Assembly: GCA_020354625.1 (NCBI GenBank) | Contig: CP070651.1 | Coordinates: forward strand, 3,107,676 to 3,171,675 | Reading direction: 5' to 3' | Origin: Trueperaceae bacterium | Lineage (GTDB): Bacteria > Deinococcota > Deinococci > Deinococcales > Trueperaceae | DNA length: 64,000 nucleotides | Translations under genes and position numbers: made by a program | Part shown: piece by piece, positions 41,541 through 51,128 of the stretch | Numbering within the stretch: position 1 is the stretch's first letter | How the letters are laid out: each line of letters starts with the position of its first letter | The notes under the pieces: generated by a model | Database searches by the model: none | Told to the model about the DNA's origin: nothing | What the model saw: the letters and a program-made list of their open reading frames with translations, nothing else

Positions 41541-42716
41541 ATGAACAAAGAATTTATGGATGCGCTCAACCAACTTGCGGCTGAAAGAAACCTCGACAAA
41601 GACCAGCTGCTCTCCAGTTTTGAAGAGGCGCTCGAGCAGGCCTTCGAGCGAAACGTGATGCCGGGCAAACAGATCGAGGTCGTCCTCGATCCGGATAGTG
41701 GCGAGATGGAAGTGCTTGTTATTCGTCGCGTGGTAGAAGAGATCGAAGATGCCGACAAGGAGATTTTGCTTTCCGAAGCGGTCACCCTCGACGACGGCGT
41801 AGAGGTCGGTATGGAGATGGAGTTTCCCGTCGACCCCGACAAGTTTACACGCATCGCCGTACAGACGACAAAGCAGGTCATCACCCAGAAAATACGTGAG
41901 GCCGAACGGGCGATCGTTTTTGAAGAGTATAAGGATCGTACCGGGGACGTACTCACTGCCGTGGTCTCTCGGAGCGACAACAAGCGAAACGTATTCATGG
42001 AGCTGGGACGGGGCGAAGCGATCATGCCCCCCAAAGAGCAGATCCAGGGCGAACGCTATATGGTCGGTATGAGACTCAAGGTCTACGTGATGAAAGTCGA
42101 GCTCTCCAATCGCGGGCCGAGCATTCTCGTCTCGCGTGCGGCGCCCGAGCTGCTCGAGTACCTAATGCGTCAGGAGATTCCCGAGGTAACCGACGGAACG
42201 GTCGAAATCAAATCGGTCGCGCGTGAAGCAGGTCAGCGCTCCAAGGTTGCCGTGACGAGCACAAATCCAAATGTAGATCCTATCGGAGCCTGTATCGGCC
42301 ATCGTGGAAGCCGCATTCAGGCAGTCACCTCCGAGTTACAGCGCGAGCGGGTCGATATCATCCTTTGGGATCCCAACCCCCGAGAGTTCATCCGGAACGC
42401 ACTTTCTCCAGCCAAGGTCGGAAGCATCGACATCGACACCGACAGCAACGAAGCAAAGGTCACGGTCGCCAACGACCAACTCTCGCTCGCCATCGGCAAA
42501 GGTGGTCAGAATGTCCGCTTGGCCGCCAAGCTCACCGGCTTCAAGATCGATTTGGACGCTTCCGAGACCGTGAGCGACCTAGATGCCGCCCTCCAAGCTG
42601 CAGCATCTCGACTCGATGACACCACAAGCAGTGAGAGCAAGCGCGCTGCGTTCGAGGCGCTCTTCTCAGAAGAAACCGAAGGGTCCCCGGAAGAGTCTGA
42701 GGAGGCAACCTCATAA
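41541..42716 (+). CDS. nusA: Transcription termination/antitermination factor NusA
   Basis: 391 residues from ATG at 41541 (GGAGAAGG upstream). The N-terminal RNA-polymerase-binding domain (MNKEFMDALNQLA..., residues 1-130) is followed by an S1 domain (about 135-200, DRTGDVLTAVVSR), KH1 (RAAPELLEYLM, IGACIGHRGSRIQAV) and KH2 (LSLAIGKGGQNVRLAAKLTG) domains. It lacks the proteobacterial C-terminal repeats and ends in an acidic Ser/Glu tail. It modulates pausing, termination and rRNA antitermination. Confidence 0.96.
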   Translation: MNKEFMDALNQLAAERNLDKDQLLSSFEEALEQAFERNVMPGKQIEVVLDPDSGEMEVLVIRRVVEEIEDADKEILLSEAVTLDDGVEVGMEMEFPVDPDKFTRIAVQTTKQVITQKIREAERAIVFEEYKDRTGDVLTAVVSRSDNKRNVFMELGRGEAIMPPKEQIQGERYMVGMRLKVYVMKVELSNRGPSILVSRAAPELLEYLMRQEIPEVTDGTVEIKSVAREAGQRSKVAVTSTNPNVDPIGACIGHRGSRIQAVTSELQRERVDIILWDPNPREFIRNALSPAKVGSIDIDTDSNEAKVTVANDQLSLAIGKGGQNVRLAAKLTGFKIDLDASETVSDLDAALQAAASRLDDTTSSESKRAAFEALFSEETEGSPEESEEATS

Positions 42717-42717
42717 G

Positions 42718-43035
42718 ATGATGAGCTATCCCAAAAAACACGTCCCGACGCGCCGCTGTGTGGTGTGCTATCGTGCACTTCCGCAAGGCGAGCTCTTACG
42801 GTTCTTCCGCACGAACGAAGGGGTATGGCAACTCGACCCTCACCGCCGAGCAGGTGGACGTGGAGCTTGGATCTGTCAAGACTGCAAGGATAGTGTTATG
42901 CAAGGAACAGTGAACCGCAAAGCACTGAAGCGATTCTTCAAAAGCCAAGCGCCTCGAGTCGAAACGCTTCTCAAATCACACCTTGCCGAGGTGCAAGATG
43001 CCTCGCCTCAGATTGGAGGGGTGAATGTCGGCTAA
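42718..43035 (+). CDS. YlxR family RNA-binding protein (RnpM-like)
   Basis: 105 residues. PTRRCVVCYRALPQGELLRFFR and GGRGAWICQDC are the DUF448 motifs, with CxxC pairs at both ends that resemble a zinc site. Family members bind RNA; in Bacillus the homologue modulates RNase P. Start at ATG 42718 or 42721, just after the nusA stop; the 3' end overlaps infB by 11 bp. Its place between nusA and infB is the normal one. Confidence 0.92.
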   Translation: MMSYPKKHVPTRRCVVCYRALPQGELLRFFRTNEGVWQLDPHRRAGGRGAWICQDCKDSVMQGTVNRKALKRFFKSQAPRVETLLKSHLAEVQDASPQIGGVNVG

Positions 43036-44833
43036 GGTTCGAATTTACCAGCTAGCGAAAGATCTCGGTGTCAACTCAAAAGAGGTGCTCGCTGTACTCG
43101 ATACGGTAGGGGTGGAGTATAAGTCGCACTCGAGCACGCTAGAAGAAGAGGTGGCAGACACGGTCAGGCAACTTATCTCCCAAGAGAGAGGGATAGCTGA
43201 AGCGGGAGCAGAAGCCGAAGGCGAAGCAGAAGTTGCAAAGACCGCTGCAAGTACGACCGTTGCAGAGCAACCTACGACCGATGCGGAGCGACCAGTCACC
43301 GAGCCGGCCAAGACCGCATCGACCCTTCCCAGGCGAGCTCCTGTAGTTACCGTGATGGGACACGTCGATCACGGTAAGACGACACTTCTCGATTACATTC
43401 GTCAAACGAGGGTGGCTGACCGTGAAGCCGGAGGAATTACACAGCACATCGGTGCCTATCAGGTCGAAACACCTCACGGTGCGATTACCTTTTTGGATAC
43501 TCCGGGACACGAGGCATTCACCACCATCCGCCAACGGGGAGCCAACGCCACCGACATCGCCATTATCGTGATCGCAGCTGATGACGGAGTCATGCCGCAG
43601 ACACGCGAGGCGATCGCCCATGCACGAGCGGCCAACGTCCCCATCATTGTCGCCATCAACAAGACCGACTTGCCACAAGCAAATCCAGACAAGGTCAAGC
43701 AGGATCTTATGCGGCTCGAGCTCGTGCCCGAGGAGTACGGTGGCGACACCATTACCGTAGAAATCAGTGCTAAAGACGGTCGTGGAGTCGCTGAGCTACT
43801 AGAGATGGTTTCACTGGTGGCGGAACTCGAGGATTACCGTGCAGATCCCGAAGGTGAAATCAGAGGGGTTGTAATCGAATCATTTCTCGATAAGCGCGCC
43901 GGAGTGCTCGCTACAGTTCTGGTTCAAGAAGGGACCCTCAACGTAACGGACTACATCGTGTGTGGCGAGGCCTGGGCACGTGTGCGCCGTCTCACCGATC
44001 ACGCCGGAAAGCAGTTGGATAGTGCCGGACCGTCGGTACCGGTCCAGATCCTCGGCTTCAGCCAACAACCCGGTGCAGGAGATACCGTCGTGAGCGCGCC
44101 AGATGAGCAGACTGCGAAGGGCATCACCGGAGAGAAGCGCGCAACGCGCGAAGAGCAGGAACGTGAACTCATCGGCAAAAAGAACGTCACCTTGGCCGAT
44201 CTGTTCCAAAAGAGCAATGTAAAAACCATCAACCTCATCTTGAGAGCGGATACTCAGGGATCCCTGGAGGCGATCAAAGGCGTCCTCGAAAGAGAGGCGG
44301 ACTCGAGCGACGAAGTCGATCTTGAAATCATGCTGGCCGACGTAGGGTCCCCAACAGAATCGGACTTGCTGCTAGCGAGCACAGCAGAAGCAACGGTCCT
44401 CTGTTTCGGGGTGAACGCACCTGGTAGCGTGAAGAAATCAGCCGAACGACAGGGAGTACCTCTCAAGTCCTACCGGATTATTTACAACCTCATCGAAGAC
44501 GTGCAACGCATGATTCGCGGGCAGATCGAACCAGAATATGAAGAGCATGTCTTAGGGCACGCCGAGGTGAGACAAGTCATACGGGTTCCTCGTTCAGGGA
44601 ATATCGCCGGCTCCTACATTACCGACGGCCTGGTTCGGCGGGGCGCCAAAGCGAGGGTCTTCCGTGAAGGTCGAGAGGTGTACAAAGGCTCGATTGCCCA
44701 ACTAAGACGCTTCAAAGACGACGTGCGTGAAGTGACATCAGGCTTCGAGTGTGGCATCAATCTTCAAAACTACGACAATATCCAAGAAGGCGACGTTATC
44801 GAAATCTATGAAATGGTGGAGATAGCGGTATGA
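43025..44833 (+). CDS. infB: Translation initiation factor IF-2
   Basis: 602 residues, a short form of IF-2 with a brief N-terminal region: an IF2-N domain ([21 protein letters not shown]), an Ala/Glu-rich linker of about 50 residues, then the G domain with [22 protein letters not shown] and NKTDLP, followed by domains II, III and IV ([34 protein letters not shown]). It positions initiator tRNA on the 30S subunit. It overlaps ylxR at its start, and its stop overlaps a 60-codon frame (ATGA). Confidence 0.97.
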   Translation: MSAKVRIYQLAKDLGVNSKEVLAVLDTVGVEYKSHSSTLEEEVADTVRQLISQERGIAEAGAEAEGEAEVAKTAASTTVAEQPTTDAERPVTEPAKTASTLPRRAPVVTVMGHVDHGKTTLLDYIRQTRVADREAGGITQHIGAYQVETPHGAITFLDTPGHEAFTTIRQRGANATDIAIIVIAADDGVMPQTREAIAHARAANVPIIVAINKTDLPQANPDKVKQDLMRLELVPEEYGGDTITVEISAKDGRGVAELLEMVSLVAELEDYRADPEGEIRGVVIESFLDKRAGVLATVLVQEGTLNVTDYIVCGEAWARVRRLTDHAGKQLDSAGPSVPVQILGFSQQPGAGDTVVSAPDEQTAKGITGEKRATREEQERELIGKKNVTLADLFQKSNVKTINLILRADTQGSLEAIKGVLEREADSSDEVDLEIMLADVGSPTESDLLLASTAEATVLCFGVNAPGSVKKSAERQGVPLKSYRIIYNLIEDVQRMIRGQIEPEYEEHVLGHAEVRQVIRVPRSGNIAGSYITDGLVRRGAKARVFREGREVYKGSIAQLRRFKDDVREVTSGFECGINLQNYDNIQEGDVIEIYEMVEIAV

Positions 44834-45012
44834 TCAGATGTCCAGGGCACGCGACACGTATCGAGTTGCTAGGAGAGGTGCGGGGACTCTTGGGGGTTCT
44901 CGTTTCGATCGAGATCGCTCACATGGAGCCGGCAAGCCCGGTTGACGGCCCGGTAGCCAAACTAGGGAGTGGTTACTCAATATCCCGAACCCATCTAGGA
45001 GACCATTCATGA
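44830..45012 (+). CDS. Possible small ORF bridging infB and secDF
   Basis: 60 codons ([20 protein letters not shown]...). Its ATG overlaps the infB stop by 4 bp and its own stop overlaps the secDF start by 4 bp, so ribosomes could pass from infB to secDF through it. The middle is mildly hydrophobic (LLGVLVSIEIAHM), with no family resemblance. This may simply be an intergenic stretch that happens to be open: secDF has its own AGGAG just upstream. Listed because of the double ATGA overlap. Confidence 0.3.
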   Translation: MIRCPGHATRIELLGEVRGLLGVLVSIEIAHMEPASPVDGPVAKLGSGYSISRTHLGDHS

Positions 45013-47192
45013 CCCGACGTTCCCTCACGGGGTTTCTCGTACTGGCTGCCCTTCTAACCTCGTTACTCTATCTCTGGAAGCCTTGGGATCTCAGTGATCC
45101 GAGCCTCAAGCTCGGCTTGGACCTCCAAGGTGGGCTCAGAGTCGTCCTTCAGTCCGAAGTGCCAAACCCCGATCGCGAAGATCTCGACACGGCACGCAAC
45201 ATCATCGAAAACCGCGTAAACGAGTTTGGCGTCTCCGAACCGCTCATACAGACCAGCGGAACAGATCGGATTATCGTCGAGCTCCCTGGGCTCACTGCAG
45301 AAGATCAAAATCGAGCGCTCGGGCTGATCGGTCAGCAAGCGATTTTGGAGTTCAGACTCGTCCGCCAGAGCGCTTCGACGCAGCCGCACAATACGCTTAC
45401 CCTCGATGATCTCGAAGAGGTGGCCTTCACAGGTGAGGTCATCCGCACCGCCCGTGCGGACTTCGATAGGGTGGGTGGAACGGCTTTGGGGCCGGCAGTA
45501 TTTTTCGATATCAGACGCGAATTTGTAAATGATTTTGGGAACTTTACCGGCAGCAATATCGGCCGGAGGATGGCGATCGTCCTCGATGGGCGTATTCAGA
45601 CGGCACCGGTCTTGCAAGCGCGCATTAGCGATTCGGGGCAGATTACCGGCATCGAGTCGCTTGAAGAGGCGAGCGACATCGCGCTCGTCCTACGCTCGGG
45701 TAGCCTCCCCATCAATCTAGAGGTCGAAGAGATCCGCGCGATCGGCCCGACTCTGGGGCAAGATTCGATTGCTGCCGGCACCCGTGCGGCTATCGTTGGT
45801 GGACTCTTGGTGATAGCAGCCATCGTTCTCTATTACGGCCCACTATTCGGTTCGGTGTTGATGCTGGGTCTAGTGTTGGCGATGATCTTTATTTTTGGAG
45901 CGTTAGCAGGTCTCGGTGCAGCACTCACGCTCCCAGGTCTCGCCGGCTTGGTACTCACCATCGGGGCAGCCGTCGATGGTAATGTCATCAGCTTCGAACG
46001 CATCAAAGAAGAGCTTCGTAGCGGCAAGAGTTTGCGCCTCGCCATGCGTGGCGGGTTCGGTAATTCGTTATCCGCTATCATCGATGCCAACGTGACCACG
46101 TTGCTCGCCGCAGCATCTCTTTACCAATACACCAGCGGTCCTGTACGGGGGTTCGCAATCACCCTGGCGATCGGTATCATCTCCGCCGTCTTCGTCAACA
46201 CGGTCGTCGTACCGTTCCTGCTCGATGTATTGACCATACGAATCAAACGACCGCTCATCCCCAAGGGCTTCTACGCTCGTGGGATGCGCTTTATCAGCAA
46301 GGCCCCACTGGTCATGAGCATCTCTGGTCTGCTCGCCGCCACCGCCATAGCACTCGTTCTCTTTCTCGGCCTCGAACTATCCACTGATTTCACAGGGGGT
46401 ACCAATATCTTGCTCGGTGTGCCAGAAGGCACGAGCGTGGCGAGTGTTCGAACAACAATTGATGAGCTGGGATTTGAAAGTCTTCAAGGTGATCAGGCGA
46501 ACATCGTAGAGGTGCAGGACAACACCATCGAGGGGGATCTGATCTCTGTGCGTGTCGGCATCGGTGCGTCGAGCGAGATTTCCGATCAGTTCCCAGGAGC
46601 GTTATCAGGAGCCTTGGGGGCTGATCTGCTGTCAGCGGATTTCGTCGGTCCGGCGGTCGGCAGCGACCTACGTCAGGGAGCCATCCTAGCCGTTCTTGCA
46701 GCTCTCGCCCTCATCATGCTCTACGTCACCTGGCGTTTCTGGCCGAACTGGATCGTAGCCATCGCTGCAATTACGGCGGCCTGCCACGATGTTGCCATCG
46801 TCTTGGGCGTGCTCAACATCATAGATGCCGAATTCGGCATCCCTGTGCTTGCGGCACTCCTTTTCGTGGTGGGATATTCCTTGAACGACTCGATTATCAT
46901 CGCCGACCGTATTCGCGAAAACCTTCGGAGAGTGCGTGATAAGAGCTACGCAGAAATTGTCGACCTTTCGGTCAACCAGACCCTGTCACGAACGCTAGTC
47001 ACTTCGGGAACTACCATGCTACCGGTTCTGGCGCTCCTCTTTTTAGGCGGCAGCGTGCTGCGCGATTTTAGCATCACACTCCTCATCGGTATCGCAGTAG
47101 GAACCTATTCGAGCATTTTCATCCTCTCACCGATGGTGGTGTGGTTCAAAAAGCAGCAGCGTAGTTTCCGTACGACCCGCCGAGCCGTCTAG
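45009..47192 (+). CDS. secDF: SecD-SecF fusion protein translocase
   Basis: 727 residues. The SecD half (about 1-410) has LGLDLQGGLRVVL, the periplasmic P1 region, GQDSIAAGTRAAIVGGLL and DGNVISFERIKEELRSGKS; the SecF half (about 425-727) has STDFTGGTNILLGV, GSDLRQGAILAVLAALALI and VGYSLNDSIIIADRIREN. Twelve helices are expected in total. It uses the proton gradient to pull secreted proteins through SecYEG. Fused SecDF is known in Deinococcus and Bacillus. A convergent hairpin (47242-47274) closes the operon. Confidence 0.96.
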   Translation: MTRRSLTGFLVLAALLTSLLYLWKPWDLSDPSLKLGLDLQGGLRVVLQSEVPNPDREDLDTARNIIENRVNEFGVSEPLIQTSGTDRIIVELPGLTAEDQNRALGLIGQQAILEFRLVRQSASTQPHNTLTLDDLEEVAFTGEVIRTARADFDRVGGTALGPAVFFDIRREFVNDFGNFTGSNIGRRMAIVLDGRIQTAPVLQARISDSGQITGIESLEEASDIALVLRSGSLPINLEVEEIRAIGPTLGQDSIAAGTRAAIVGGLLVIAAIVLYYGPLFGSVLMLGLVLAMIFIFGALAGLGAALTLPGLAGLVLTIGAAVDGNVISFERIKEELRSGKSLRLAMRGGFGNSLSAIIDANVTTLLAAASLYQYTSGPVRGFAITLAIGIISAVFVNTVVVPFLLDVLTIRIKRPLIPKGFYARGMRFISKAPLVMSISGLLAATAIALVLFLGLELSTDFTGGTNILLGVPEGTSVASVRTTIDELGFESLQGDQANIVEVQDNTIEGDLISVRVGIGASSEISDQFPGALSGALGADLLSADFVGPAVGSDLRQGAILAVLAALALIMLYVTWRFWPNWIVAIAAITAACHDVAIVLGVLNIIDAEFGIPVLAALLFVVGYSLNDSIIIADRIRENLRRVRDKSYAEIVDLSVNQTLSRTLVTSGTTMLPVLALLFLGGSVLRDFSITLLIGIAVGTYSSIFILSPMVVWFKKQQRSFRTTRRAV

Positions 47193-47241
47193 TACATACG
47201 TGCAAATCGATCCTGCCCGCTTTGGATCGAGATGGTGAGAC

Positions 47242-47274
47242 GCTGACCTGCTCGGCTAAGCCGAGCAGGTCAGC
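47242..47274. terminator. Bidirectional hairpin between secDF and the lipoprotein gene
   Basis: GCTGACCTGCTCGGC (47242-47256) and its exact complement (47260-47274) form a 15-bp stem with a TAA loop between two convergent genes, overlapping the last codon of the lipoprotein gene. No T-run is present on either side, so termination may need a factor. Confidence 0.6.
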
Positions 47275-47668
47275 CGCTATCACCGATCACGATGCTGAAT
47301 TGGCGGATGATACGAGAATCAAAGGACACAACCACACGCCACTCACCGGACGAAAGTGGAACGGTCTCGGGTAGGTCCAACCTTCGCCGAACAGCCCTTT
47401 GGGAGGGTGAAATCCAAAAGCTTTCCGAAGCGACCTCCCGGTTTCTTGGATCGAACCACTGTAACGCTAGCCACCCCTCTTCGGGTAGTTCATAGAAAGA
47501 GAGCACGAGTTGCAAACGATCCTCGAAACGAATGAGCTCACTCGTTTCGTCTAGCCGAAACCGGGGCTGCAAGGGTACACCCTCTGGAACAAACGGCACG
47601 TAGAGGGGGCGACAACCAAACAGCAACAGGGTGAAGCATGCCAGCAAGCCTAGACCTCTATGCTTCAC
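47270..47668 (-). CDS. Small putative lipoprotein
   Basis: 132 residues from GTG at 47668, with GGAGAAAG upstream. A lipoprotein signal (basic VKHRG, hydrophobic LLACFTLLL, then FGC with the lipidated Cys at 19) is followed by a mature part of about 113 residues rich in beta strands, with Trp and charged residues, and no recognised family. The mature sequence starts RPLYVPFVPEGV. It lies just downstream of rsmE on the same strand and ends in the shared hairpin. An open frame further upstream to 47842 overlaps rsmE and is not needed. Confidence 0.65.
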   Translation of the reverse strand: MKHRGLGLLACFTLLLFGCRPLYVPFVPEGVPLQPRFRLDETSELIRFEDRLQLVLSFYELPEEGWLALQWFDPRNREVASESFWISPSQRAVRRRLDLPETVPLSSGEWRVVVSFDSRIIRQFSIVIGDSG

Positions 47669-47711
47669 GAGTCTTTCTCCAGCATAGTTTGCAACACTTC
47701 CCACACGATCG

Positions 47712-48419
47712 TCACAGAGCTCCAGGAACCAAAATAGCCGAAGTGAGAGCAAGGGGTGCCGTCTCCGCTCTGAGTTGACGGGCTCCGAGGGTGACGAGCT
47801 GAGCACCGCGCTGCTGGAGAATGGAGACTTCTTGCGGATCAAACCCTCCTTCTGGACCCGTTACCAGCGTCAACCGCTCGGGTAAGGAGACCGGTAGCAG
47901 CGAGAGCAACGTTGCAGTTGCCCTGGGATCAGCGACCAGACTGATCGAACTTAACGGTAGCGAGGCGAGGTTGACAATCTCAGAGATCACAGGCACACGA
48001 CTACGTCCACACTGCTTGGCCGCCTCTTGGGCGACACGTCGCAAGCGCTCCATCTTATTGGTTGACAACTCTCGAATCTGACAACGCGAGCAGACATAGG
48101 GTTGAAAGGTGGTGATTCCGAGTTCCGTGCCACGTCTGACGACCTCACTTAGCTTGTCGCCTTTTAACAAGGCGACTGCAAGCGTAATGAGAACTGGAGC
48201 CTCAACTACGCTAGGATAGGGCTTGGAAAACTCTACCTCGATCACAGGATCATCTACGCGTACCACGCTGCCATCCGCCTCTAATCCCTGACCATCAAAG
48301 GCTTTGATCTTCGCCCCAGGACGTATTCGCAGCACTTTGATGAGATGCCTCGATTCAGAACCCGAAAGAATATGAAGACCCTCTGCAAGGACAGGCGAGT
48401 AGACGCGGTGTGTTCTCAA
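47712..48419 (-). CDS. rsmE: 16S rRNA (uracil1498-N3)-methyltransferase
   Basis: 235 residues from TTG at 48417-48419, which overlaps the prmA stop (TTGA) and has GAAGGAGA upstream. A PUA-like N-terminal domain (SRHLIKVLRIRPGAKIKAFDG) and a SPOUT domain with LALLKGDK-like VALLKGDKLSEVVRRGTELG, RRVAQEAAKQCGRSRVP, VTGPEGGFDPQE and LGARQLRAETAPLA (knot region) match RsmE. It methylates helix 44 of 16S rRNA. The prmA-rsmE pairing is widespread. Confidence 0.95.
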   Translation of the reverse strand: MRTHRVYSPVLAEGLHILSGSESRHLIKVLRIRPGAKIKAFDGQGLEADGSVVRVDDPVIEVEFSKPYPSVVEAPVLITLAVALLKGDKLSEVVRRGTELGITTFQPYVCSRCQIRELSTNKMERLRRVAQEAAKQCGRSRVPVISEIVNLASLPLSSISLVADPRATATLLSLLPVSLPERLTLVTGPEGGFDPQEVSILQQRGAQLVTLGARQLRAETAPLALTSAILVPGAL

Positions 48420-49210
48420 AAAAGCGTCTCCTTCTCCGCCTGAACCAATACCCAATCCCCTTCGCAAAGGCTTCTTCGGAGGGAAAAGTTTGACCCTAGA
48501 GCCTCTCGTACCATCGATATCTTGTCACGTAGAATACCCGTCGCAAGCAATATTCCACCAGGGCGGAGAAGGTGGTGGTAGGTGTCGGCCAAGAGCACAT
48601 GAAGTTCCGCGTAGAGGTTGGCTACAACAATATCGACGCTCGACGCAGGATGCTTGTGGTCGATGGTGCCGAACTCGAAGCGTGCACGAGAGCAGTTAGC
48701 GAGCGCATTGTCCACCGCAATGGGAACCGTATCGGGATCGATATCGACACCCACAGCCTCACCGGCACCTAGTAAGTCCGCCGCAACCGCAAGGATTCCC
48801 GATCCCGCACCCACATCGAGAACGGTCCTTCCCATAAGTGGAACGCTCTCAAGAGCCCTGAGCGCCAAGCGGGTCGTCTCGTGATGTCCAGTTCCGAAAG
48901 CCATACCGGGATCGACCCACAATACCTTCTGACCAGCACTGATCCGGACCTGGCAGTGAGTCGGAGCCACCACCAAACGACCGATAGTGACCGGCCGAAG
49001 CTCGGCGTAGTAGGTTTCGAGATAGCCCTCTTCGGCAACGACCTGCCATTTCCCAGATATCGGTAACTCTCGGCGCTCGGAGAAGTAAGCGACGATCTCA
49101 TCACCATCTTGCAACAACCCCGAGCAACCGTAAGCCCACAACAACGCGGCCTCGGGTGAATCGTCTTCAAGCAGCCCAGGAAAACGAAACGCATAGATCA
49201 ATTCAGCCAT
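48416..49210 (-). CDS. prmA: Ribosomal protein L11 methyltransferase
   Basis: 264 residues. A short N-terminal substrate domain precedes the Rossmann methyltransferase core: WVDPGMAFGTGHHETTRLAL (PrmA signature), VLDVGAGSGILAVAADLLGA (SAM motif I), VGVDIDPDTVPIAVDN and VVANLYAELHVLL. It trimethylates lysines of ribosomal protein L11. Translation couples to rsmE through a TTGA overlap. ATG at 49210. Confidence 0.95.
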   Translation of the reverse strand: MAELIYAFRFPGLLEDDSPEAALLWAYGCSGLLQDGDEIVAYFSERRELPISGKWQVVAEEGYLETYYAELRPVTIGRLVVAPTHCQVRISAGQKVLWVDPGMAFGTGHHETTRLALRALESVPLMGRTVLDVGAGSGILAVAADLLGAGEAVGVDIDPDTVPIAVDNALANCSRARFEFGTIDHKHPASSVDIVVANLYAELHVLLADTYHHLLRPGGILLATGILRDKISMVREALGSNFSLRRSLCEGDWVLVQAEKETLF

Positions 49211-49230
49211 TTAACATCCCACGAGGAAAC

Positions 49231-50934
49231 TCACACGACCTCTTCGAGTTCAGCGACCCGCTCGTCACGTGTCACCACCTCGAAACCGAGGCGCTTGCCC
49301 TCTCGTAAATAGAATGCGATATCGGCCGTTTTTGTTGCGGGCCCCAACGAAGCCCGATCGAAAGCTTTGGTCGCCGTCATTATCATGGTTTCAGCCATGC
49401 AGGCAGGAACCATACCATCACCAAAATGGATATTGATGCTGCTCCGCATCTCACCAGGCGGCTTGACAACGCCACCTGGGATGATATGTACACCCGGAAC
49501 CTCCCTGACACTCGGGGCGATATCGGCCGGACGACCGAGATCGTATAACCAGGCGCCCGGTTTCACATGTTCGGGAAACACCACCGGATTTGGATCGGAT
49601 GTCGCGGTAAAGACGAGGTCGGCTACTCCGATCGAAGCGATGTCTGTATGAGCCACGATCTTTGTGTCAACGAATTTTCTACGAAGCGTGTCGGCGCTCC
49701 TCTCGAGCCGGTCGATATCCGTACCGACCAAGATCAGGCTCTTGACATGTGGAGCGATCATTCGCGCCACCCCAAATCCCACCACACCATTGGCTCCGAT
49801 GACTGCTGCCGTGGCACTCTCTAGTACACCCCCCTCGAGACGGTAACGCTCCAAGAGACCGGGGACCGCCTCCCGTACCGTGGCTGCCGTGTACGCTCCA
49901 CCATTTGTAATGGTAATCCCTGGTACGGCCGACTGAACATCGAGACCCTTACGACCCACAGTCGATAGAAAGGCGCCCAATCCAAACGCTTCTGCCCCGA
50001 ACTCCTTGGCCAGACGAGCTCCTCGGATCGCCAAACGTGTGGCGAGGTCGGGATGGTCTCGGATCTGATCGGGCAAGAAGGTGCCACTGATCAATAGAAC
50101 TCGGAGCTCGCGACCGTCCTCTAAACGGATCCCAGTAATCTCTCCATGAACCTGAGGCCGGAGAAGCATCATAAAGCGGCGGAGGATCGGCTCAGGCAAC
50201 CGCCCGCGCCGTACCAATGTACCGAGCCAACCTAGACTACGCGGTTGCCAAAGGTCATCGACGGTCATCGGGTGGACCATAAAGGCTGCAAGGACCGCCT
50301 CAGGATTTGCTCCGCGTACGTGAGGGGGCGTGCCAAGCTTCGCCTCCGTTCCGTCGACAATCCTGGAAAAACCCGACTTGTTCTGCCATAGGACCACGAG
50401 CAACAAGAGGATGGTAACGATCTTGAACGACTCTGGACCCGCGGTAAATAACGTGAGCGCAGTCAAGAGGAAGAGTCCCCCCACCGTGGCAATCGCTGCA
50501 TATCCGGTGAGTGCCAGCAGAGCTGCATAGAACAGCACCGGGAAAGCAAGCACCCAGTAGTTGATCTCGGTGAAACTCGAAAGGCCGGCCAGGACACCGA
50601 GTAAAACGCCGTTACCACGTCCCCGCGGTTGATCGATGAGACGAAGGCGTGGTAGTGGAAAGAGGTGACCCGATACAACCCCAAGGGCTGCCCAAGGGTT
50701 TCCCTGAGTCAGGGCCAAGACCAAAAATCCCTTCACACAATCCAGGAAAAACGCTACCAACGCAGCCGGAGCACCGAGAAAACGGAAGGTGTTCTCAATC
50801 CCGAGGGCGTGAGCATTGACATCGACAGGGTCCTTCCCCGTAGTCCACTTGACAAAGAGCCCACCGATGGATAGCGAGCCGATTGCGAAACCGAAAAGAA
50901 AGGGGGCTACAAGAGAGAGAATGGGGGCGATCAC
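49231..50934 (-). CDS. Fusion of a divergent PlsY-like membrane domain and an acyl-ACP-reductase-like domain
   Basis: 567 residues in one uninterrupted frame. Residues 1 to about 205 have several membrane helices and follow the plan of PlsY (acyl-phosphate:glycerol-3-P acyltransferase), with RFLGAPAALVAFFLDCVKG and VSGHLFPLPRLR. The catalytic GSGN loop reads LGIEN and the KGGKG loop reads PRGRGNG, so acyltransferase activity is doubtful. Residues about 210-567 match cyanobacterial long-chain acyl-ACP reductase: HGEITGIRLEDGRELRVLLI, SGTFLPDQI, GAFLS, ITNGGAYTAATV, Rossmann AVIGANGVVGFGVARMI, and PACMAETMI with the catalytic-type Cys. Inference: a membrane-tethered enzyme that acts on acyl-ACP or acyl phosphate. 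It lies 20 bp upstream of prmA on the same strand. Confidence 0.8.
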   Translation of the reverse strand: MIAPILSLVAPFLFGFAIGSLSIGGLFVKWTTGKDPVDVNAHALGIENTFRFLGAPAALVAFFLDCVKGFLVLALTQGNPWAALGVVSGHLFPLPRLRLIDQPRGRGNGVLLGVLAGLSSFTEINYWVLAFPVLFYAALLALTGYAAIATVGGLFLLTALTLFTAGPESFKIVTILLLLVVLWQNKSGFSRIVDGTEAKLGTPPHVRGANPEAVLAAFMVHPMTVDDLWQPRSLGWLGTLVRRGRLPEPILRRFMMLLRPQVHGEITGIRLEDGRELRVLLISGTFLPDQIRDHPDLATRLAIRGARLAKEFGAEAFGLGAFLSTVGRKGLDVQSAVPGITITNGGAYTAATVREAVPGLLERYRLEGGVLESATAAVIGANGVVGFGVARMIAPHVKSLILVGTDIDRLERSADTLRRKFVDTKIVAHTDIASIGVADLVFTATSDPNPVVFPEHVKPGAWLYDLGRPADIAPSVREVPGVHIIPGGVVKPPGEMRSSINIHFGDGMVPACMAETMIMTATKAFDRASLGPATKTADIAFYLREGKRLGFEVVTRDERVAELEEVV

Positions 50935-51091
50935 TCCCTTATTCTACTCAGAACTACGCTGGAGGAAGCATCGCTACAACCTTCACAACACCATTTTGTG
51001 CCTGAATCGGAGAAGCTGTTTGGAAGATCGATCCCGATCCGTACCGAGCCATGAAGATCGTATATGTTCGAGCGTACACAGCTCGATACCG

Positions 51092-51120
51092 TTCACAAGT
51101 CCTGGCAGGTCACGTACAAT
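51092..51120 (+). promoter_or_regulatory. Promoter of dnaB, leaderless type
   Basis: TTCACA (51092-51097) and TACAAT (51115-51120) have a 17-bp spacer. The start codon GTG at 51129 lies 8 bp after the -10 element, so the mRNA probably begins at or within 1-2 nt of the start codon. Confidence 0.65.
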
Positions 51121-51128
51121 AAACGTCA

